A stretch of 14,166 nt of DNA from UBA3064 sp023258775 (lineage in GTDB: Bacteria; Pseudomonadota; Gammaproteobacteria; Burkholderiales; Burkholderiaceae_E), in contig JBIKXS010000056.1 of the NCBI GenBank assembly GCA_044355655.1, positions 1 through 14,166 on the forward strand, in the 5' to 3' direction. Both the position numbers and the translations under genes were made by a program. Numbering within the stretch: position 1 is the stretch's first letter; the number at the start of each line of letters is the position of its first letter. The notes beneath the pieces were generated by a model, which saw only the letters and a program-made list of their open reading frames with translations, did not search any database and was not told the DNA's origin. This document shows, piece by piece, positions 1 to 4,945 of the stretch.

Positions 1-2
1 TG

Positions 3-305
3 TGGCTGAAATTCGATCCGCAGGCCGGGCATGAACAGGCGGGACACCGACCTGCCCTGGTAATCAGTCCGGCCAACTACAACGGCAAATCAGGCTTGAT
101 GGTCTGTTGCCCGATGTCCACCAAGGTAAAAGGGCATCCATTCGAAGTCCTAACCGAGGTCGACGGTATCGAATGCGCGGTTCTGTCGGACCAGGTAACG
201 TCTCTTGATTGGAAAATCCGACGCGCGAAAAAAAACGCCACAGTTAGCACTGACGTCATGTTGCATGTACGGGCCAAGATTAAGGCGCTTTTGCAGATTC
301 CATGA
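3..305 (+). CDS. mazF: MazF/PemK-type mRNA interferase toxin, 5' end outside the window
   Basis: Partial gene: the reading frame is open from base 3 and ends at TGA 303-305, leaving 100 residues, so only the first dozen or so residues are missing. MazF-family toxins are ribosome-independent, sequence-specific endoribonucleases that cleave mRNA and are neutralised by a small antitoxin normally encoded just upstream. The visible sequence has the family's order of motifs: WLKFDPQAGHEQAGHRPALV with the GHEQAGHRP loop near the start, then PANYN, CCPMSTKVKGHPFEV in the middle, and the DQVTSLDW motif followed by a basic stretch (IRRAKK) and a C-terminal helix. The length matches an intact toxin. Its antitoxin would lie left of the window and cannot be checked. 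The next gene is 400 bases away, so it closes its operon. The internal ATG at base 96 is not the real start because the family sequence extends well upstream of it. Confidence 0.9.
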   Translation, partial: WLKFDPQAGHEQAGHRPALVISPANYNGKSGLMVCCPMSTKVKGHPFEVLTEVDGIECAVLSDQVTSLDWKIRRAKKNATVSTDVMLHVRAKIKALLQIP

Positions 306-430
306 CTAACGTTCCCGGGTCGATGCAAAGCCGGCTCAAACAAGCCTTGATCACGCGCACCGCCTTCTCTGCCATGTTCTGACAACAACGCTTTCACCCC
401 AAGGGCCCCGGGTTAGCCCATCAGATATGC

Positions 431-561
431 GGTGGCACTTGCCCTGGTTTTACCCTGATTAACCAGCGCCTCCGACCACTTCTCGAGCAGCTTTTTTACC
501 GCTTGGTCCCAACCACACACAACTTGTAAAGCGGCGTTCGTACAGCTATTGCAACGGGTTA
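431..561 (-). pseudogene. Decayed copy 1 of a small basic protein gene
   Basis: Read on the minus strand, this stretch is clearly related to 1835-1964: both share blocks such as TCTCGAGCAGCTTT and CTTGTAAAGCGGCGTTCGTAC in the same order. Where copy 2 reads NPIAKAVRTPLYKMRV and KLLERWSE, copy 1 has small deletions and insertions that throw the frame and create a TAG within the first codons of the aligned region, so it cannot encode the protein. The NPIAKAVRTP type of motif recalls short, basic, uncharacterised proteobacterial proteins that begin close to an N-P-[VI]-A-[KR] motif; that family assignment is from memory and uncertain. No start codon or binding site survives. Confidence 0.6.
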
Positions 562-672
562 AGTTTGCCTGCATCGAAGAAAACTATCCTGTAGAAAAGC
601 CTGAGCATCCCTGCCGATGTGCTGATTGCTCAGACGGCTAAAAGATGATCGACACACAAGCGCCTGAACTGC

Positions 673-700
673 TTGCTAACTGTGAATAACTGATTACAAT
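673..700 (+). promoter_or_regulatory. Possible promoter of the truncated toxin/antitoxin locus
   Basis: TTGCTA (673-678) and TACAAT (695-700) are separated by 16 bases and resemble sigma-70 -35 and -10 boxes. The -10 box ends only 6 bases before the ATG at 707, so a transcript from here would start at or very near that ATG and be almost leaderless. This is a pattern match only. Confidence 0.4.
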
Positions 701-706
701 GAGCTT

Positions 707-821
707 ATGCTTACTGTCAAACGCTTGCCTGAATTTGATGATTGGCTGGGTGGTCTCAAGGACGGCATGACTCGCATCCGCCTAGCGCGTCGTCGCGCTG
801 GCCGTAACGCTTAAGGAGTAA
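707..821 (+). pseudogene. HigB/RelE-like addiction-module killer protein with a large internal deletion
   Basis: The ATG at 707 opens MLTVKRLPEFDDWLGGLKDG followed by MTRIRLARR, which is the N-terminus of the HigB-type 'addiction module killer' family (RelE/ParE superfamily, ribosome-dependent mRNA cleavage, normally about 95-105 residues). The frame then stops at TAA 812-814 after 35 residues. In another frame, bases 792-821 read VALAVTLKE and stop at 819-821, which looks like the family's usual C-terminal end (ALA.TL.E). The first quarter of the gene has therefore been joined out of frame to its last nine codons, with roughly 60 central codons, including the catalytic region, lost. The junction lies at about 785-797 in a GCGCGTCGTCGCGC patch, which could have supported slippage or short-homology deletion. 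Toxin activity should be gone. The antitoxin starts 6 bases after the ancestral stop. Confidence 0.8.
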
Positions 822-827
822 TCGATC

Positions 828-1136
828 ATGACAGAAATGATCAAAGTGACAGAACTGCCCGACTTCGATATGGCAGAACACTTAAAGTCTGACGAGGATA
901 TTGCGAACTATCTGACATTGGTGCTCGAGGAGAATGACGCTACCGAATTCACCCACGCTTTAGGCATCATCGCCCGGGCACGGGGCATGACGGAAATGGC
1001 GCGCGCTTCCGGTCTTACGCGCGAGGCACTCTACAAGGCGTTGCGACCGACCTCGCACCCGCGTTTCGATACCATTACCAAAGTGTGTGCTGCGCTGGGT
1101 GTCAAACTCGTTGCGCAACCGATTCAGCACGCCTGA
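828..1136 (+). CDS. HigA-like addiction-module antidote (antitoxin), intact
   Basis: This encodes 102 residues and ends at TGA 1134-1136. The ATG at 828 is preceded by AAGGAG (813-818) at good spacing, a site that overlaps the last codons of the truncated toxin. The protein matches the two-part plan of the antidote family that partners HigB-type killers: an N-terminal segment (AEHLKSDEDIANYL...ALEEND-like, residues about 15-50) and a C-terminal helix-turn-helix (residues about 55-95) containing ARARGMTEMARASGLTREAL and YKALRPTSHPRFDTITKVCA. Such antitoxins bind the toxin and repress their own promoter. Here the partner toxin is broken, so the gene stands alone as an orphan antitoxin; it could still act as a repressor or neutralise a related toxin encoded elsewhere. 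The gene is unbroken and its codons look normal, which suggests either a recent toxin loss or continued selection. Confidence 0.88.
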   Translation: MTEMIKVTELPDFDMAEHLKSDEDIANYLTLVLEENDATEFTHALGIIARARGMTEMARASGLTREALYKALRPTSHPRFDTITKVCAALGVKLVAQPIQHA

Positions 1137-1510
1137 GTTGTGCGGCCACGCAGTCAATCGGGTTCTTTGAAACACTATTTTCTGCAAAGAAGATCGGCAT
1201 GTGATTCGTCACTGCATTGGCAAGTTCACGCGTAGAGACCGTTTATCGCGCATACACCTAACTGGCCATTGCTGACAGGCAGTGCTTTCACCGAATATGC
1301 GCTTGGACTATGCACCCTTAGACAACTCAGAACTAAAAGCTATCACTAAATCTCTGTGTAATTCCTGTGTAATTGTGCCAAGAAAACCCGAGAATTTCAC
1401 AGAATTTTTAAACTATTACCTTAAGTTGTGTAATATTCATATCCAATCAAAATCAATAAGTTACCTAAAACAAGTGAGAATCTAGAAGAATAAAGAACGA
1501 CCTTGAGACC

Positions 1511-1557
1511 GACTGTTAATCCGTAGGTCCCTGGTTCGAGCCCAGGTCGGGGAGCCA
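1511..1557 (+). pseudogene. 3' fragment of tRNA-Asn(GTT), probable attachment-site scar
   Basis: The 47 bases from GACTGTTAATCCG to the terminal GCCA match nucleotides 30-76 of a bacterial tRNA-Asn: the anticodon loop CTGTTAA with anticodon GTT, the variable loop AGGTC, a perfect T-arm (CCTGG, loop TTCGAGC, CCAGG), then the 3' acceptor strand TCGGGGA, discriminator G and CCA. The 5' half (5' acceptor strand and D-arm) is absent: the bases before 1511 are unrelated and the anticodon stem breaks at its third pair. A displaced 3' tRNA end of this kind is what tyrosine-recombinase islands and prophages leave at the end distant from the intact tRNA. Given its orientation, the element would lie to its left and the intact tRNA further left, outside the window. 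It cannot yield a functional tRNA. Confidence 0.85.
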
Positions 1558-1638
1558 AAATAATCCGATACAAAACAACCACTTATGGTCGGATTCTAGA
1601 AAGTCTTTAGAAATTTATTTTTCCCTTATTACCAAAGT

Positions 1639-1670
1639 CGTTCCCCTATCTTTTTTGACTTAGGGGAACG
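1639..1670. repeat. Perfect inverted repeat, 10-bp stem
   Basis: CGTTCCCCTA (1639-1648) and TAGGGGAACG (1661-1670) are exact reverse complements separated by 12 bases that include a run of six T. It can form a strong hairpin in DNA or RNA. There is no U-run after the 3' arm, so it is not a standard intrinsic terminator on the plus strand. It lies 82 bases after the tRNA fragment and directly abuts a second hairpin. Confidence 0.75.
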
Positions 1671-1671
1671 G

Positions 1672-1689
1672 GCAAAGATTCGTCTTTGC
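1672..1689. repeat. Perfect inverted repeat, 7-bp stem with TTCG loop
   Basis: GCAAAGA (1672-1678), loop TTCG (1679-1682) and TCTTTGC (1683-1689) form a perfect hairpin with the very stable UUCG-type tetraloop when transcribed. A single base separates it from the preceding 10-bp hairpin, so the two could stack as a small structured RNA or act as a bidirectional barrier. It has no T-run. Confidence 0.7.
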
Positions 1690-1834
1690 TGGGACCTTTA
1701 AAACGCCAACATGATGGGTCGTTTCGGCTGCTTGCCCACTCAAAAGATTTGGCTGTGCCTCAACGGTCTTTCTTAATTCTCCGAAAAATCTCTCTTATCG
1801 ACCGTCTGTATGCAGCGCACAATAACCGTTCGTC

Positions 1835-1964
1835 GGTATCACTCGGGCCAGTTTTACCCTGTTTTGTAACCACCTCCGACCACCTCTCGAGCAGCTTTCT
1901 GCGCTTGTTCGCTAACACACGCATCTTGTAAAGCGGCGTTCGTACGGCTTTCGCAATCGGGTTA
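1835..1964 (-). pseudogene. Copy 2 of the small basic protein sequence, probably a gene remnant
   Basis: On the minus strand this lies within an open frame (2113 down to 1760) whose recognisable core reads RNPIAKAVRTPLYKMRVLAN followed by KRRKLLERWSEVVTKQGK. The core is duplicated, in broken form, at 431-561 in the same orientation, 1.4 kb away. Flanking parts of the open frame on both sides show no recognisable protein, there is no ATG or ribosome binding site near the core, and the region between the copies includes a tRNA scar, so I treat it as a remnant rather than a working gene. If it were expressed it would be a very basic protein of unknown role. The NP[IV]AK motif suggests a family of short uncharacterised proteobacterial proteins; this is uncertain. 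Confidence 0.5.
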
Positions 1965-2251
1965 CGCGGGTACGGAGTGTCGTGGGTTTCAATGGGTAGG
2001 AAACCTAAAGCGTTGAATAGCTCAATTTGAAACAGCACCCATCTGCCCTGATTGGACTTCCAAAAGAGGTTTTTACAGCGGCGCGAACTCAGACGAGACA
2101 GCCAACATGACAATTAGGCGCGAAGATTCGAGGCCGAATCAATGTGACATGACATGGCGACTTCTGTCAGCAAACACAGGTTCGCCTGCTTGTTGCAATG
2201 GTGGACTCGTGCAGCCTTCAACTCATACGTCAGTGTTCGATAGTCTTTTGT

Positions 2252-2264
2252 GAGATTTAATCTC
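2252..2264. promoter_or_regulatory. Small palindrome, possible operator upstream of the ATPase/RloB pair
   Basis: GAGAT-TTA-ATCTC is a perfect interrupted palindrome 17 bases upstream of a candidate -35 box. It is flanked by a direct repeat, TAGTCTT, at 2241-2247 and 2271-2277, so it sits inside a repeated frame. This arrangement is typical of a regulator binding site, but no matching regulator is encoded nearby and the call is an inference. Confidence 0.35.
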
Positions 2265-2281
2265 TTAAGTTAGTCTTGATT

Positions 2282-2310
2282 TTGCCTAACATGTACAATT
2301 CAGGTATATG
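2282..2310 (+). promoter_or_regulatory. Possible promoter of the ATPase/RloB operon
   Basis: TTGCCT (2282-2287) and TATATG (2305-2310) are spaced by 17 bases and match the sigma-70 consensus at four of six positions each. The ATPase start codon is 32 bases downstream of the -10 box, with a good AGGAG between. The pattern is plausible but unproven. Confidence 0.45.
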
Positions 2311-2342
2311 AAAATCGGTTTTTTCTCGAAAGGAGTAAGCGC

Positions 2343-3686
2343 ATGATCATAAGCTTCTCTGTCGAAAACTGGATGTCTTTCCGCGACCGCGTTACCTTCT
2401 CAATGGTTGCAAGTCGGGAACGCCAGCACGGAGAAAGACTACCCAAGCTCGGGAAGTACAACACTCGGATCCTGCCTGTAGCCGCCATTTATGGAGGGAA
2501 CGCCTCTGGTAAGACCAATTTTTTCAAAGCACTTAATTTCGCGAAGATCCTGGTGGTCAAGGGTACCCAGCCGGACAGCCATTTGGCAGTTGAAAGTTTC
2601 CGTCTGGATAACGCCAGCATGGATAAGCCCTCTCGATTTGCTTTTGAGTTGTTGATAGAGGAGAACATTTACGAGTTCTCCTTCTCGTTGAACCGCAAGA
2701 CCATCCTTGATGAGCGGCTGGTTGTCATTACAAGCACCAGCGAACTAGAACTCTATACACGTCAAGGCAACAAGATAGATTTTGCCGAGACCCTGAAGAA
2801 GGATCAGTTCCTGCAATTTGCTTTCAAGGGCACACGCGATAACCAGTTGTTTTTGACAAACTCAGTTTCCCAAAAAGTGGACAAATTCCGTCCAGTCTAT
2901 GACTGGTTCAAGGAGACGCTGGACTTAGTCGCACCAGACTCGCGCTTCGAACCATTCGAGCAATTTCTTGATGATGGTCATCCGCTGTATGCCACGATGA
3001 ACGAGATGTTGCCGCAGCTCGATACAGGTATTGCCCATCTTGGCGGCGAGGAAATCCCCTTCGAAAATATTCCCTTGCCAGAACCCATAAAGATGATGAT
3101 TCGAGAAGAGGTCAAGGAAGGAATCGCGATTCGTCTGATGTCAGACCAGAACGAGCGCTTTGTCTTTACTCGTAAGAATGGCGAACTGACCGCTAAGAAA
3201 TTGGTTACGTACCATCCAAAAGGGGATGGAACGGAAGCCAAATTTGACATCAGGCAAGAGTCAGATGGATCACAGCGAGTCATCGATCTTCTGCCCGCAT
3301 TCTTGGAACTCGCGGCAACTGGGTCGAAGAAAGTATTCGTGATTGATGAAGTTGATCGAAGCCTTCATACGTTATTGACACGCCGGCTCTTGGAGGCGTA
3401 TCTAGCAAGTTGCTCTGGTGACACTCGCTCGCAACTATTGCTGACTACGCACGATGTCCTGCTCATGGACCAGCAGCTGCTTCGTCGGGATGAGATGTGG
3501 GTAGCAGAGCGCAAACCGACCGGTGTATCGGCGTTGGTCTCCTTCGCCGAGTACAAGGATGTGCGGTACGACAAAGACATCCGAAAGAGCTATTTGCAAG
3601 GCCGACTTGGTGGTATACCTCGAATTTTGATTAGCAGCAATTTCGCCGAAAACGGTGGAACTGAAACTTCGGAGAAGGTGCAGTAG
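2343..3686 (+). CDS. AAA/ABC-type ATPase of a two-gene ATPase-RloB defence module (RloA/AriA/AbiLi-like)
   Basis: This encodes a soluble 447-residue protein starting at ATG 2343 after a clear AAAGGAG site. The opening MIISFSVENWMSFRD is typical of the AAA_15/AAA_21 group of SMC/OLD-like ATPases. Residues 51-58 (GGNASGKT) form the Walker A motif; SDGSQR (307-312) is a signature-like motif; VFVIDEVD (331-338) is Walker B with D335 and catalytic E336; TTHD (368-371) gives the switch histidine. The insert between Walker A and the signature (about 60-300) is where such proteins carry their family-specific arm. All catalytic residues are present. The RloB-family TOPRIM gene overlaps its stop by one base, so the two are translated together. 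Pairs of this layout include PARIS (AriA/AriB), AbiL and the 'R-linked' rloA/rloB genes found near type I restriction loci. In PARIS the ATPase is the scaffold that senses the trigger and holds the TOPRIM effector. Which of these subtypes this is cannot be settled by eye. Confidence 0.85.
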   Translation: MIISFSVENWMSFRDRVTFSMVASRERQHGERLPKLGKYNTRILPVAAIYGGNASGKTNFFKALNFAKILVVKGTQPDSHLAVESFRLDNASMDKPSRFAFELLIEENIYEFSFSLNRKTILDERLVVITSTSELELYTRQGNKIDFAETLKKDQFLQFAFKGTRDNQLFLTNSVSQKVDKFRPVYDWFKETLDLVAPDSRFEPFEQFLDDGHPLYATMNEMLPQLDTGIAHLGGEEIPFENIPLPEPIKMMIREEVKEGIAIRLMSDQNERFVFTRKNGELTAKKLVTYHPKGDGTEAKFDIRQESDGSQRVIDLLPAFLELAATGSKKVFVIDEVDRSLHTLLTRRLLEAYLASCSGDTRSQLLLTTHDVLLMDQQLLRRDEMWVAERKPTGVSALVSFAEYKDVRYDKDIRKSYLQGRLGGIPRILISSNFAENGGTETSEKVQ

Positions 3687-4291
3687 TGGCAGCTCAGCGA
3701 CGAAAATTCCAGCGGCCACTGGGAGAGCGGCGCTATAAAAAGTTGTTCCTTGTCGCTGCTGAGGGCATCAAAACCGAACCGATTTATTTCAGCGTCTTCA
3801 CGGACGACAAGTACATCGTACAAGTAAGCTGTTTGAAAGGTAGGAGCAATAGCTCACCACCTCAGGTGTTGAAAAGAATGACCGACCACATTCTGAGCGA
3901 GGGGCTCAAATCCTCGGACGAAGCGTGGCTGGTGGTGGATAAGGACCAATGGACCGATGAGCAATTGGCACAGCTGCACCAATGGGCATCGCAACAAGAT
4001 AATTACGGCTTTGCGCTCAGCAACCCGAAATTTGAATATTGGTTATTGTTGCATTTTGAGGACGGAACGGGCATTGGCTCCTCAAGGAATTGCTCGGAGC
4101 GTCTCAAGCGGTGGATTCCAAATTATGACAAAGGGTTTGATACGAGGAAGATTACTCAGTCAGGAATCGAAGATGCTATTCGTCGTGCAAAGAAACGGGA
4201 TGACCCGCCGTGTGACGATTGGCCGAAAAACCTCGGACAAACAACGGTGTATAGGCTGATCGAAAGCATACTTAAATCGCGGGCCTATTAA
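3686..4291 (+). CDS. rloB: RloB-family TOPRIM protein, putative nuclease effector
   Basis: This encodes 201 residues, about the usual size for the family. The start is GTG 3686-3688, sharing its G with the TAG stop of the ATPase gene, preceded by GGAGAAGG (3671-3678); such overlap implies translational coupling and fixed stoichiometry. The sequence shows a TOPRIM-like fold: FLVAAEGIKTEP near residues 21-32 with the glutamate E26, WLVVDKDQW (81-89) with the acidic pair D85 and D87, and the family block SNPKFEYWLLLHF (112-124). These acidic residues would bind the metal ion. By analogy with AriB of PARIS, a related TOPRIM effector shown to cleave host tRNA once released from its ATPase, this protein is probably the toxic arm of an abortive-infection system. 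The substrate here is unknown. No transcription terminator is evident after the gene. Confidence 0.85.
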   Translation: MAAQRRKFQRPLGERRYKKLFLVAAEGIKTEPIYFSVFTDDKYIVQVSCLKGRSNSSPPQVLKRMTDHILSEGLKSSDEAWLVVDKDQWTDEQLAQLHQWASQQDNYGFALSNPKFEYWLLLHFEDGTGIGSSRNCSERLKRWIPNYDKGFDTRKITQSGIEDAIRRAKKRDDPPCDDWPKNLGQTTVYRLIESILKSRAY

Positions 4292-4384
4292 ATGATCTAA
4301 TTCGAACTTTTCCGGTCATGGCCCAGCCCACTAACACGGCAAATTATGTCCCAAAAACCGTACTCATAATCACATCAGAGCTCG

Positions 4385-4513
4385 TTACTTATCCCACAGC
4401 AGCTGTGCACCTGATGCCAGATCGAAATGCCTAGCGTGGTCCGGCAGCGTCTACTCCAGGAAGGCCGCAAAGATATCAGGCGCCAGAGTGGTGAAGTTCA
4501 CCGCACGGCTCAC
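4385..4513 (-). pseudogene. Decayed C-terminal fragment resembling phage/site-specific recombinase-associated proteins
   Basis: Read from a GTG at 4513 down to 4385, the minus strand gives VSRAVNFTTLAPDIFAAFLE, then a TAG, then TLPDHARHF, DLASGAQLL and WDK, then a TAA followed by RAL. LAPDI..A.L...LP......DLA....LLW..QRAL is a pattern I associate with the tail of serine-recombinase-related proteins and small phage proteins that end in W.EQR. Both internal stops are single-base changes from the expected codons (GAG to TAG and CAA or CAG to TAA), so this is a dead gene. The family name is given from memory and is tentative. Confidence 0.45.
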
Positions 4514-4870
4514 TTAGGCATGGTCCTTTCCCCCCATCTAAACAACTTATATCAGGTTCCATGCCTTGCCGGCCTGCAGGATAGCAACCTCTGACCGTAG
4601 CGGATGCTCTTCCACAATTGTTTGGCTCAAAGGATTGGTTTGAATCGGCCGTAGCAGTTGAAGCATGGTTTTGGGGTAAAAATCTTGACGGCGGAACTAA
4701 CGGCTATGCCAGGACCGGTGGGCTTACATCGCATGTACTACATCAAAGGACTTAACTACACCGGACTCAGCCCGACGCAGTTTCCTTCCGGCCATCAAAA
4801 CCTCGAAGAACGAAATCAAGTTAAGGCTCTCGACGGGCTCACCTGGTGAGCCTCTGAGGGCTGATGATCT

Positions 4871-4897
4871 TTGCGAGGTTTGCAGTACATTTATACC
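4871..4897 (+). promoter_or_regulatory. Weak candidate promoter for hsdMSR
   Basis: TTGCGA (4871-4876) and TATACC (4892-4897) resemble -35 and -10 boxes, but the 15-base spacing is short. It is the best match I can see in the 100 bases before hsdM; the transcript could instead begin further upstream. Confidence 0.28.
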
Positions 4898-4945
4898 TAG
4901 TGATTAACGACAATCAACGAATGTTTGCCCTTTAAGGACGGCTTG

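Larger units (their letters stand above)
306..706. other. Intergenic region with a decayed minus-strand copy
   Basis: I see no intact gene in these 400 bases. Bases 431-561 hold a degraded copy of the sequence also found at 1835-1964 (listed separately). The remainder shows only a GC-rich patch around 401-415 (GGGCCCCGGG) after the mazF stop, which has no T-run and is not a convincing terminator. The last 35 bases hold a possible promoter for the toxin-antitoxin locus. Confidence 0.6.
1137..2342. other. Gene-poor, AT-rich junction region
   Basis: No convincing intact gene lies in these 1.2 kb. Bases 1137-1280 show nothing I recognise. Bases 1280-1510 are clearly more AT-rich than the flanks and carry a short tandem repeat, TGTGTAATT twice, separated by three bases at about 1355-1375. 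An open frame of 67 codons from a GTG at 1282 has no ribosome binding site or recognisable motif. The region then holds the tRNA-Asn fragment (1511-1557), two hairpins (1639-1689), a decayed protein copy (1835-1964) and the presumed control region of the ATPase/RloB pair (2240-2310), all listed separately. Overall it reads as a recombination junction between two accessory segments. Confidence 0.55.
4292..4945. other. Relic-bearing gap between the ATPase/RloB pair and hsdM
   Basis: I find no intact gene in these 650 bases. A decayed recombinase-like tail lies on the minus strand at 4385-4513. Just upstream of it on the same strand, a 39-codon open frame (4666 down to 4547, starting MLQLLRPIQTNPLSQT) has no family I recognise. 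On the plus strand a 63-codon frame from a TTG at 4658 ends with an SPTQF motif that faintly recalls the C-terminus of IS3-family transposases, but the match is too weak to call. The last 80 bases hold a possible hsdM promoter. The gap looks like old mobile DNA separating two defence modules that were acquired independently. Confidence 0.55.

Noticed and set aside
77..397. 106-codon minus-strand frame opposite mazF
   Set aside because: It is antisense to a clearly recognised toxin gene, has no ribosome binding site and no family motif.
401..418. GC-rich palindromic patch after mazF
   Set aside because: The stem is short and no T-run follows, so it does not qualify as an intrinsic terminator.
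1282..1485. 67-codon plus-strand frame from a GTG
   Set aside because: It lacks a ribosome binding site and any recognisable motif, and sits in AT-rich DNA next to an attachment scar where chance frames are common.
4658..4849. 63-codon frame from a TTG with an SPTQF motif near its end
   Set aside because: The resemblance to IS3-type transposase tails is confined to a few residues; there is no start signal and no inverted repeat to define an insertion sequence.
4925..4945. Upstream TTG start for hsdM
   Set aside because: The ATG at 4946 has AAGGA seven bases upstream and gives the usual family N-terminus; the TTG has neither.
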